From: Ilyonectria destructans
Lineage: Eukaryota; Ascomycota; Sordariomycetes; Hypocreales; Nectriaceae
Direction of reading: 5' to 3'
NCBI GenBank assembly: GCA_020740775.1
Contig: JAHEWK010000045.1
Span: 1 to 64,000 of the forward strand
DNA length: 64,000 nt
The notes under the pieces were generated by a model. That model had not been told where the DNA came from, did no database searches, and saw only the letters and a program-made list of their open reading frames with translations. The translations under genes and the position numbers were made by a program. Numbering within the stretch: position 1 is the first letter of the stretch; each line of letters starts with the position of its first letter. Below are positions 41,688 to 51,752 of the stretch, piece after piece.

Positions 41688-42278
41688 ATAAGTGTGACAA
41701 TCGGGCTCTACACTGGACTGATAGGCCTACCCGCAATCTAGGAGAGACCTGTTCGAAGAATCCCATTGATTTCCTATAGTGAAGCAAACCGCGCTATTGA
41801 CAGCAAGGGTATAAGGTCTACTCAAGCATTACATGGAGAAACGCGCCCCATTTCCACCTCCCACCCGTTTTCTAAATGAAGCAGTCTGGGCGAGAGAGAG
41901 AAAAACTGTCACATTTCGGGATATCGGATTTCTATATAGCAGTTAAGCTTTCCTTCTGTCATCATTGGCGTGCATAGCCACTTGCCTCGTCACCGGCCTC
42001 ATCATCAGCTTCATCACAAGCCTAGCATTTCCTATGATCAGGTGGATAGCTAGATAAAGTCAAATAGTCCGTAGCATCCGGACCGTCTCGGCTGTCCGAG
42101 GTCATCATCAGTCTCTTCATCTATAAGACTGATCCAAAGACCCTCATTAGATAGGAGGAATAGCAAGAGCTTCTCACACACATGATCACTTCCATCTGCT
42201 AGATGCAACAAAAACTCATAGAAGCATTACAAACAATACATCTATACTTAACCTAGAAATCCACTTCAAATTGTCAGT
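41688..42278. other. Intergenic with a dispersed repeat
   Basis: No gene. At about 41816-41862 a sequence (CTACTCAAGCATTACATGG, AGAAACGCGCC, ATTTCCACC) resembles the left arm of the foldback at 14 kb. The remainder should include the promoter of the OrsD-like gene. Confidence 0.45.
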
Positions 42279-44225
42279 ATGTCTACAGAAATCACTTCCC
42301 ATTCATCTCAGCGACCATCAATCTTCCAACCAACCGCTCGACAGCTGGATAGACTGCAGCAACTCAGCCTGCACCTAAACCACCCAGAGCCAGCTATCAT
42401 CTGTATCCCATGCGGTTTCGCCTTGAAAGCCGATGGCGAACGCGTCTCACGCCATCTCGGCGAGGCCCATGAGGTCGCAGAGCTCGCCCAGCGTTGCCTC
42501 AACAGCCTCGTCCGGTCCTTGAAGCTGCCCGACCCAGTAGGTCTGCCCCCACGGCCCAGCAACTCCACACCCCATCCGCAGCTGACATTACAAAAGGGTA
42601 TTACCTGCAAGCACTGCGGCCTGCGCTCCGTCAGCCGCAAGGTCATGGTCGGACACGTGAGGAAGGATCATCGGACCGAGATACGCGCCACCGCTCGACT
42701 AAAGGGCGCGTCTTGGATCCGTGACCACGTCGAAGAGGGGGTTTTCTTCCAGAGCTGGTGTGCAAAAGACGTCCGTCGATCATGGATCGTTCGCCCAGAA
42801 CCCGCCCAAGCGGCGGTGGACGGTACCGTGCCGCTGCCGTACACCGAGGCCGCCCCGGAGCCCGTGCAGAACCTGGCGGATCAGCTTCGATTGGAAGAGG
42901 AGCAGTACATCGAACAACAGTCATTCGATCGCCATCAGCATCATTTGCCTGCCAGTGGGACACCGGACGCCCGCTTGTTATCGAATTGGCTGCGTCGAAC
43001 CGGTTGGGAGCGCACATTTGATCGCGGCGGTGGCGCGCGCAAAGACCTCCTCGTCGCCCTATCTGAGTTACCTAGAGGATCGAGTCGCCCTCTCTACATC
43101 GGCGACTACGAAGGTCGAGCTTTACAGAGCTCTGCTGATGACGAGGGAAAGTTGGCGTTAATTGCGGCAGCCGTCGATCGACTCTTCGATATATGTGGAG
43201 ACACTGTATGCCATACTGTCAGATATGTCAGTGGCGAAAGTTGCCACCTATTGCCACCTATTGCCACAAGGCTTAGCAATCAGCTTCTAGCTGATTCTAT
43301 ACAGAAGAGAAAGGGTATATAAAGCTTGCTCTGAAACCTCAAGATATAGGGGGAGACAATACACAACTTTGATTCACCCCAATATTTGACACATACCGAC
43401 GTCTCCATCCGGCGATGGCTTCGCGGCATTTACCCGGATCGCCCTTACAGAGTTCCTTTCGAGTTGGTAACCCGGACAAGCTCGGAAAAGGTGTATCGAA
43501 AGGAGTATAAACGATACGTTTGTTTCTGGCTCCGTCTATGGCGCCTCCCATACACAACAGCCAAGTCGATCACAAGAAGAGGCTTCTCGCAAGACCAAGC
43601 CGCTGCTCTGTCTAAACTGTGGGAAGATCCACTGTGGGAAGCTGAACATATCTATGTCGATCACAACGAAGAGGAAGACGAGGACAGCGACACCGATGAC
43701 GACGATACTGACGACTCTGAAGATGACGACACTGAAGATGACGACACCGACGACGAAGAAACGGAAAACCCAGCTGAAACCGGAGAATCCTCGCCAGACA
43801 ATTCCATTTGGCCTTCAGATGACCAAGAGGCGGCCAGAGGCAACGATCCTGCAGCCGACATGCTGCTGAGACTATTTCATTTATGGCTACAGAGGAATTC
43901 GAGGATGGCGGGTCAAGTTCTACGCTCCTCGTGTACTTCAGCGCCGTTCGAGGCCTTGTTGGATCACACGGACAGGGCTTCCTACGTCCAGCCCGATTTA
44001 CCCCGATATTGGCCAGGCTTGTTTACTGCACCCGCCTAGTTCTCCTCGAAGCGGTCTTACCTCGACTCTCTCACAACTATATCGAGCTCGACGCTCGACC
44101 ACGCTACGGTCAAATGGAATTGCTCAACGGTGTCCGCACATCTAAGATGTGTGACGGCACTGCATAGCCGATAGGAGAATTCTTGAGCTTGATGGCGTAC
44201 GGGCGGGCCCAGCAGCGGTCGGAAG
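42279..44225 (+). pseudogene. OrsD-like (DUF3505) / RecQ-associated protein, interrupted
   Basis: The start is ATG at 42279. The first part is an OrsD-type domain with two Cys/His fingers: CIPCGFALKADGERVSRHLGE and CKHCGLRSVSRKVMVGHVRK...H. It runs to about 43205 (RLFDICGDT). After about 180 bp that may be an intron or insertion, the frame resumes as HTDVSIRRWLRGIYPDRPYR and KRYVCFWLRLWRLPY. An acidic run (43660-43770, Asp/Glu) follows. Near 43880 a one-base shift moves the coding frame to ATEEFEDGGSSSTLLVYFSA and PRLSHNYIELDARPRYGQME. A TAG (CAG to TAG) at 44165-44167 precedes PIGEFLSLMAYGRAQQRSE, and there the hAT element begins. In ascomycetes such proteins often continue into a RecQ-type helicase. 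I call it a pseudogene. Confidence 0.75.
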
Positions 44226-46743
44226 TAGGGATGCATCGAGGTAAATTACCAGGAGGTAAATTACCAAAACCCCTAGGTAAATGACGGTCATAAACCCGAG
44301 GTTTATGACGCGTCATTTATCACGTGCTTCCAGTACTATTTGGTGACTACGGAACGGCGTCGGTGGAATGATATACGCACATACAGTTTGGTGTGCATTG
44401 GTATTCGTCGGGGATGAGGTACCGATCACACCAAAATCGGCTGTGCGGGTACAAGAGGTCCATACCCCCGTGCAACGGCTCCGTGTTCGTTTCTTCGTCA
44501 AAACTCCCAGACTTGCTACTTCAATATGACAGTATTATATTTCTCGAAAGCCAACTTATTTACATTTCAACGTTAATAAACAGACTCTGTCTCTGCGTCC
44601 GTGCCTGCATCTACAAAAATGCAGTCCTGGAAGTCGTCCTCGAGCTCTAAGAGCAACTTCACGTCAGCCGTCTCCCAGGATTGGCCGCTCGGCATTCTCC
44701 AAGGTGTCTCTTGGGCTGTCTCAAGTTTTCTCAACACCCGAATATTCATATATATGAATGTCAATTTATTGGTGCTAGTGACAGTAAGACGATTGCGAAT
44801 CTTGTTGTGGAGGAAATTGATCGAGGAAAAAGATCTCTCAGAAGGTACGGAATTAGCCAAAGCGCCCAGTACTCGTTTGGCCAATGCAGCGAGTGATACA
44901 TTCATAGAATGAAGATACCGCCAACTGTCAAGGACGTGTTGGTGGTGCGGAGTGCCCTCGGATGCTGCTCTGTATATGCGACTTCCTGGGCCAAAGAGGT
45001 TGCCCTCCCGAGCTCTAAATTGACAAAACTCCCGGAAGATATTGCCGTATTCCTCAGCGTTAGTGTTGTCCTCAAGAAAGTTATGTGCTCTTCTGACAAT
45101 GTCTGTGGTCAACCAATGGTGCTTCGGGTCGGTAGTGGCAGGGTCCAAAGCAAAGGCCATGTAGTGTATGTCGTCCGTTTGCACGTCAAACCGTTGCTTT
45201 CGTAATGCCTTCAGTTCTTGGTAGTTTATTAGTGGGTCCTGACCAGCCTCTTCCAATGCGTCCCATGAAGCCTGAATGGATAGCCAACGTGGAATGACCT
45301 CCCCAAGACCCGCGCGGTCGCGTTCTGAGTTGGCTTGGGCATGGCCAATCGGCTGAAGAACTTTGAATAACATTTCTAGATTGGCCCAAAATTCGAGATC
45401 GTTGATATATGATATCACCTGAGGTAGACTTGACTGTGTCACCTGTTCCTCCTCTTTGACAATTACCGGCTTCATTCCGTTGAGAATAACTGGATCGCGT
45501 GCGAAAGCTCGAAGGGCGTCTTTGTTGGCAAACACAGATTTAACAGCAGCAAGTTGTGTTCCCCAGCGTGTGATTGCAGCAGTAATGAACGCCTTGCGCT
45601 GCCCGTAGCATTCCTGCTGATGAATGCGAAGCCTTGGCAACTGCAATTTGGCTTTCTTAAAGAAGGCAATGAGAAAAGTAATCTTCCCAAAGATTGGCAT
45701 CCACCGCTTCGACTCCACAATGTCTTTGATAAGCAATTGAAGTCCGTGAGAATCGCACAAGATATAAAGGCAGTGGCTGAACTCTGGCAGCGCTTTCATT
45801 TCTCGATGAAGCTTTCTCATCGTGCTACATGTATCTGTACAGATAGCATTCAGCCGCGAGAAATCGTGTCCGAATATTTCAAGAAGAGATGGCTTGATAA
45901 GGCTCAAGGTCGTCAATGCCGTGTGATCATGATCTTTAGTATCGATTGTCGTCCAGTAAAATGCAACCGAACTAGGAATTTCAATAGATATATTGATAAT
46001 TCGGTTGCTTGAGATATCATCTGAGGCATCGAATATGACGTTGAGATGCGGGGCCTCGTCCAGAAGAGCCTTGACACGTTGCTGATAGTCCAGGTAGACA
46101 GGGTCGAGGAATGAGGCAACTCGATTGCGATCTGGAGGTTTATATGCCGAATTTAGCATTTGGAATAGTTTCAGTGTCTCAGGCTCTTCATAGAGGGAAT
46201 AGGGTTTGCCGGAGGTAAAGACTGCGACGGCGGCTTGACGGTCCAATGCATCCTTAGATGCTTTGCTAACACTATCCAACTTAGTGTTGATGAGCGGTTG
46301 TCGGCTGGGAATGACTTCATGAAGCTTTCGATATGCGGTGCATTGCGTGTGAAGGTGTCGAAGTTGTTTGGAGGTGTGCTTCGCCATAGTCTTTGAGCAG
46401 AGCTTGCAGACTACACGGTTCAGCGTAAAGCCCTCTTCCGAAGCCGGCCGGAAATATTCGTCAATGCCATGAAGTTTAGGACGACCTCCCCGATTGGTCA
46501 TATTGACTCAGTAATGACCATAAATAGTTGTTGTCGGTGAAGAAATCTCAACAGCAACATCGGGGGGTGATAAAGCCTCCTCAGGGGTCGCAACAACTCA
46601 TGGTCGTCCCCCACCCCAACCCCTTTTGGGATAGTCACTAAACCCAATTAGGAAGGAGGTTTATGACGGTAAATTACCCGTCAGTTGGGGTTTATGACGT
46701 CAATTGGTAACTTGGGGTTTATGACGTCAAAAACGCATCCCTA
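44226..46743 (-). mobile_element. hAT transposon inside the OrsD-like gene
   Basis: The ends are TAGGGATGC (44226-44234) and its inverse GCATCCCTA (46735-46743). Inside both ends are short motifs such as GGTAAATTACC (left, twice) and GGTTTATGACG (both ends), typical transposase-binding subterminal repeats. The left border falls within coding sequence of the OrsD-like gene. No matching 8-bp target duplication flanks it (GTCGGAAG left, GCTCATAT right), so one flank has probably been lost or rearranged. The transposase frame is intact. Confidence 0.85.
44573..46501 (-). CDS. hAT transposase
   Basis: One exon, 642 aa, no break. The N-terminus has a BED-type finger, CKLCSKTMAKHTSKQLRHLH...C. The central part is an RNase H-fold transposase (VIFDASDDISSNRIINISIE, ICTDTCSTMRKLHREM, LYILCDSHGLQLLIKDIVE). 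The C-terminus has the hAT dimerisation region, LGALANSVPSERSFSSINFL then KIRNRLTVTSTNKLTFIYMN. The enzyme would cut and paste the surrounding element. It is the only gene between the terminal repeats. The family call is firm from the hATC motif; the closest subfamily cannot be told here. Confidence 0.93.
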   Translation of the reverse strand: MTNRGGRPKLHGIDEYFRPASEEGFTLNRVVCKLCSKTMAKHTSKQLRHLHTQCTAYRKLHEVIPSRQPLINTKLDSVSKASKDALDRQAAVAVFTSGKPYSLYEEPETLKLFQMLNSAYKPPDRNRVASFLDPVYLDYQQRVKALLDEAPHLNVIFDASDDISSNRIINISIEIPSSVAFYWTTIDTKDHDHTALTTLSLIKPSLLEIFGHDFSRLNAICTDTCSTMRKLHREMKALPEFSHCLYILCDSHGLQLLIKDIVESKRWMPIFGKITFLIAFFKKAKLQLPRLRIHQQECYGQRKAFITAAITRWGTQLAAVKSVFANKDALRAFARDPVILNGMKPVIVKEEEQVTQSSLPQVISYINDLEFWANLEMLFKVLQPIGHAQANSERDRAGLGEVIPRWLSIQASWDALEEAGQDPLINYQELKALRKQRFDVQTDDIHYMAFALDPATTDPKHHWLTTDIVRRAHNFLEDNTNAEEYGNIFREFCQFRAREGNLFGPGSRIYRAASEGTPHHQHVLDSWRYLHSMNVSLAALAKRVLGALANSVPSERSFSSINFLHNKIRNRLTVTSTNKLTFIYMNIRVLRKLETAQETPWRMPSGQSWETADVKLLLELEDDFQDCIFVDAGTDAETESVY

Positions 46744-47039
46744 GCTCATATAGGTTCGCTGCACAATGTCAGGGGAAGTCATCCTAGTGACCCAAATACG
46801 GACAACACTCAGGCTGTTTTCCGACCTGGTCAAAACGACCTCTCGCCTGCTGATCAATGATGCTTGTAGCTAGGGGTCAGAAAATAGCCATTAGCTATCA
46901 AGTTGTAAGAAGAAGTTGATTCCCTAAAATGATGTACAGTATGAATACGGTACCATAATTGTTTACTAAAACGTTACAAAAGACCACTTATTACATCATA
47001 CACCACAAGTGTCTTAAACAGAAATGCAGGACGTTTACA

Positions 47040-47489
47040 ATGTCACAAGAGCACACAGAGGTTACATTGGACCCTTTCAGAAGCGAACAGAAAGAGAGGC
47101 AGAAGTGGCTGCCACTTGAAGTCCGATGGCAAATCACGGATAGCTTAGATGTACGATCCGCAGCCCCGTACCGGGCCGTGACAATTGTATTGTCTTTGAT
47201 CCACGCTCTTTGGGAGCGCCACGACCAACATCAATTCCCGCAACTCCACAGTGCAAATACTGGCGAGAAGCGGAAGAAGCAGCAAAGTCCATGCTGAGCC
47301 AAGTATATGCTGGGCCGCCTACCGAAAAATGTTCTATACGAACCTGCGTCCATTCTACACATCTCCAACAGCGCCAATCATAGTTCCATCGCCAAGAAAC
47401 TGCTCCTTAAGTTGCTCGAGCTCAACCACAAATCTGTTGGAGACCACAAGTGTGGAGCGATCAAGTCGATAGTAAGTTGTGGAATGTAG
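47040..47489 (+). pseudogene. Unknown gene fragment with one stop
   Basis: From ATG at 47040 the frame reads SQEHTEVTLDPFRSEQKERQ and RWQITDSLDVRSAAPYRAVT up to TGA at 47295-47297. It then continues in the same frame as AKYMLGRLPKNVLYEPASIL and KKLLLKLLELNHKSVGDHKC to 47489. CGA to TGA would explain the stop. I recognise no family. It may be a fragment of the gene interrupted by the hAT element, but this is not shown. Confidence 0.3.
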
Positions 47490-49003
47490 TGGAACATTTC
47501 ACGAAGATCGTGCCTGTATATAATTAGTAGGCCTCCTCTTGCGAGTTTACAAGCAATCTGAACCTTCTTATTCCAACAGTTAATGTCAGATCGGTGGGGA
47601 TGCCCGGGACGCGGCTACAATGAGGTGTAACGCAATAGGGCTTAGCCGGGTTGTGCTCGCGCGGGTCATATTCGTAGACATATGATGCAGCGATCCGCGT
47701 GATAGCTCCTTGAGTACCCACCGTCCCATTCATAAACCGTTTTTGGCTCTATTTCCATAAGCTCTGTCCTCAGAAGGTAAATAACCATGCAGAAAGATAT
47801 GGTAATCTTCATCTTCTGGGAACGCCCTGTCGAGATGGATCTTCCACGTACATCTCTCATCGGAAAACAATCCCTCCTGAGTAACGTAGGAGAAGATATT
47901 GAGCTATCTTCTTCAGTATTTCTGCACATTTATCAAACCAATCGCTGGGCTCTACTTTGAGCAGCTGGTCACAAAAGAAAGTCTTCGTCAATCTCTGAAG
48001 AGTCTTCGACGCATTCTGTGGAGCGGCCAGGTTTCCACCCATCCTCGTACGTAAAGCTAGGACTACTGTGGTAATTCGTCAAGTTGCTCTGAATCCGGAT
48101 CCTGTGGCATTCGAGATTGATAGCGAAAAAGGTATTTTCCGATGCCATATAACTTAGTATGAAAGGCCGCTCGGCTCGCTTGCTCGATACGCAATCAAAA
48201 ACGAAAACAAAACACCGTGGCTTTATTAGCAGGTCAGACAAGTCGCGCAGCAGGTCAGCATTTTGTAATCTCTGTTTCTAGCCAGAGTTGTGCTCCTTCA
48301 GCTCTTTAAATAGGCTAGATAGCTTCGCCCGTCGCTCCTGAAGAACTGGCTCCAATCTGGAACGAATAAGTTTTGGAGATGTTTCGATGCAACTCGAATG
48401 AGAGATCAATGAGCCCAACCATTGGTGTTTGAGACTTGGAACGGCGAAGCGTCCTGACCGGAATGAGTATTGGACGCCAGCAAATCCCACTCTTCAACAC
48501 TTGCAGCAAGCGTAGCCGTAGATGATGACGCCATGGCCACAGCTCAAACAATTTAGGAGATATTTCGAGGCATAGGCAGCATACACTACATCGCAGCAAT
48601 TGCAGCAGAGTAATGTATTAGAGGGATACATGCTTCCGAAGGAGCTTCCCTGTTGAATACGACCAGAAAAGCATCTGTCACCAAAGGATAGCTAGTCTAG
48701 TTTCATACTGAATCCTCCTTTGATTTAAGATGGCAATGGTTTCATTTGCATCTACAAGACCTTCAAAGCATTCTGAAATGTCATAAGCGAATCAGCTGGG
48801 TAATTCTCGACCCCAATATCACCGTCACCTTGAAGAGTGATTAGACACAGGAGATCGGTACAAGGCATGCTCATGATCCGATTGAGGGTAACCAAGTTGT
48901 ATTGAAAGCTAAGCGTTCTAGTCTAAGATCTAGAGGGGGGGCTATATGCTGGGCTTGCAGTGTTTATCAAGCCGAGATTCACACACAGCGACACACGGTT
49001 TCT
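47490..49003. other. Several short minus-strand frames, no clear gene
   Basis: Minus-strand frames at 48241-47969, 48042-47857 and 47929-47666 have some coding look (NTFFAINLECHRIRIQSNL, VEPSDWFDKCAEILKKIA) and could be exons or remains of one gene, but I could not join them with sound splice sites. From 48600 to 48990 I see nothing. Confidence 0.25.
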
Positions 49004-50017
49004 CTAGTTCGACTTAAGTCGATTATCCACCAACTCAACCGGCACCCAATAGTAATCGGTAGACCAATCGATACAAACAAGGCACACCATGACTGCGGGT
49101 TCACTTGGCTGCTGCCTCCACTCCCTATTAAGCTCGTTAATAAAGAGGTAAAGGGGTGAACTGCGGGTGTCCAAAGCATGAAAAAAACATCGCTTTTCGA
49201 CTAGTTTATACCTCCGCTCAACGGGGTGATTGTTCGTGTTCTTCCTCGATTTGAGGTCCTTTAAAACCAACTTCCTCAATCGCGGCCCATGCTGCTGATC
49301 CCAACTACTTGCTGGGTCATATTCGATTCTGACCCAACGCTTGCGCCCACCCGGGTTGAAATCTGTGGCAATCTCTTTGGGGACGTGGCTGCGGTGGTGC
49401 CATGGGCATTGGCGTACTCCACAGAGTTCAGGCAGACCTTGTAGAACCGAGCCAACCCCTGATATATCGGGGAAGCAATAGGATATCCTTTTCACATTCT
49501 GGCGTAGAACTTCCCTCTTTTTGCTCAGGACCTGATTGCCGCTTGCTGCCGTAATAGCAGTGTCGTCGGAGCTCTGCAAAAGTGCCCGAAGGCTTCTATA
49601 GTCTCCAAAATGTAATGTCATTGTATCGCAAATGCTCTTAATGGAAGGCTCAAACCTACCGACAGTCTTCAGTGACATGGCTTTTATGTGCGACACTAAC
49701 TTACTCTGGCAGGGACGAATTTTCCACGAAATCTCGCAACTCGGGTGGAGGCGGTGGATTTGTGATGCATTTCCATTCGTTCCCCTTGACGCATATAGGA
49801 ATGGTAGAATGTCCGTATAACCACGGAAGTAACTCCTCAGGAACACCCTGGTTTGGCGACATTGTGGCAGAATGACGTAGGAAACCACAGAGTCACCCTC
49901 GTCACGCTTCCCTTGCACGCTTTTATATGGCCTCGTAATTACCTGTCTCGTAATGTGCACATCGGCAAATGTGGGGTCTCGCTCCAGGGGCAATTTTGTA
50001 AAGCGTTCGCGCTCCAT
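49004..50017 (-). CDS. Hypothetical protein, 337 aa
   Basis: A single open frame from ATG 50017. Composition is mixed, with several Cys and basic stretches (RKLVLKDLKSRKNTNNHPVE, VGRFEPSIKSICDTMTLHFG) and a C-terminal AVMVCLVCIDWSTDYYWVPV. No signal peptide, repeat or known domain is recognised. An intron could be hidden. The product is unknown; support rests mainly on frame length. Confidence 0.35.
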   Translation of the reverse strand: MERERFTKLPLERDPTFADVHITRQVITRPYKSVQGKRDEGDSVVSYVILPQCRQTRVFLRSYFRGYTDILPFLYASRGTNGNASQIHRLHPSCEISWKIRPCQSKLVSHIKAMSLKTVGRFEPSIKSICDTMTLHFGDYRSLRALLQSSDDTAITAASGNQVLSKKREVLRQNVKRISYCFPDISGVGSVLQGLPELCGVRQCPWHHRSHVPKEIATDFNPGGRKRWVRIEYDPASSWDQQHGPRLRKLVLKDLKSRKNTNNHPVERRYKLVEKRCFFHALDTRSSPLYLFINELNREWRQQPSEPAVMVCLVCIDWSTDYYWVPVELVDNRLKSN

Positions 50018-51752
50018 CTTTTGCTAATCCCGGGTATGTGGGTCGGAGTGGGAAATTAGTCTATGCTCGGCCAAGAGCCCCGTCCTCATCTCAGTAGAGT
50101 TGTATTAAGTACTACGTAGTGTTGGATTGAGACCTCATGCGGCGGTATACTTTGCCGGATCCAGATTCCTCCGGTCTATCCATCTCTCGTCGAACGCGTC
50201 GATGTCAAGGCTCTGACAGACGCCAGTTCCTAAGGTGGCAAGAGTGCTGCGGGTATCTCTAATCGCGGTTCAGCAACATGCCCCAGTCCATGGAAACTAA
50301 CTAATATGATCTTTAGGTACACACTTCGCCTCAGAAACTGTGGGGCAGAGAGTAGGACAAGGCTAGAGGGATGATAGGTTTGGGCAGATGTGGCAGTATA
50401 AGCGCTAGCAGGGTTCATTCTTGGGGGCCTCCGAGTAGCTTCCGATCCTCCTCCGACAGATCTTATCCCAACGGTCGTGAGGGGCTACAGCGGGGCAGTT
50501 ACACGAGCCATCCACTTGTCGCGCACGATGTCTCGTCAATTCTTAGTTCTGTAATGATGACGTTTCTCTTCCAACAAAGACTGAAGGTTATCGGCACCAC
50601 TCTTCAAGTTCCGCCGGGGCTAGGCTTTCTTTAGTCAACCGGCTTGCGCGGAAGCGAGAAGCCGGGCGGTTGGCCTCATCCTGGGCTAAAGCCACCTCTT
50701 TGCCCCGTCCGCTAACCCAGAGGGCTAACTTGGTTGAGTGGAGACCACAGGGTTCATGCCACGAGGGCGACATGGTGAGAGGGTTCGAGAGGTACCTAGT
50801 CAACGAACATAGCTAGTGAAGGAATTGGTGTCATTGACTTGCGCCTGGTGTCAAAGTGTAGGGTGAGCTTTATGTTGACCATGGCTGTCACGGGATGCAG
50901 GAACAAGTATCGCAGTCTTTTGCAAGGCGCCCAATTGGCATCCTGCTCAATATGAGTTGGAAAGTTCTTTGGACGCAGGAGTGTCCCTCGACATCAATAC
51001 CGGATGGTTATCCTGGTATTTTTTGTACATTTAAGCAGATGCTACCTAAAGTCATTCTTGTCATACAGGATAGTCATCATTGTCATCACCATCCACTGCC
51101 CTTGAGCGACGGCATGCACTGTCATCAAGAGTCATCAAATGACAGGGAGAAGCGCATTACACGAGGATCTTCCGCCAAGAAAGGTGAATTGGCACAAGCC
51201 TTAATTTTTTTTAATATAGTACGTAGGGGTAATAATGAAGCATAGTATCTAATCCAACGCCCGATTTACTGTGATCGATCTGTCAGGGTTTTATTTGGAA
51301 TCCGAGACCCTGGCCCCGCATGTCAAAGGCAAATCCCCCGTCTCCCCGTGCTGCGTTGCGAGGAGAGAGGCGAACATCCCTGGCTGTACTGACAGCCACC
51401 AGTGACTGGTCGCCTTGGCCGTAATCAGTACCGGTACGTATCGTGGCATGATATCACGGTGTGATTGGGAGTATTAGCGCCCCTGATTGGGCATGTGACA
51501 TGAATGGGAAGCGAGTTGCGTCTAGCCTAAGCATCCATGTCGAGACAAGCCAATAAACCAGGCTGTTCAGTTGATGGATGGGAGGGGCAAATTGGGTCAA
51601 CCACGCTGTCGGGACACAACCAACAAACAGAAAAACAGTCTTTCAGTTCCCCAATAGCTGGCGCCCCCCGGATTCTTGTTGTCTCCTGTCTCCCATCTCC
51701 TCTTTCCTGGTCCACTCGTCAGCTGAATGGCGTGTAGCCTCACGTTCGCGCC
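50018..51752. other. No gene seen
   Basis: Nothing in this stretch has coding character that I can support. 51660-51752 is pyrimidine-rich (TCTCCTGTCTCCCATCTCC), as often found just upstream of transcription starts in ascomycetes, and probably belongs to the promoter of the next gene. Confidence 0.4.

Noticed and set aside
43660..43861. Minus-strand Ser-rich frame opposite the acidic run
   Set aside because: It is the antisense of GAC/GAA-rich codons of the OrsD-like gene.
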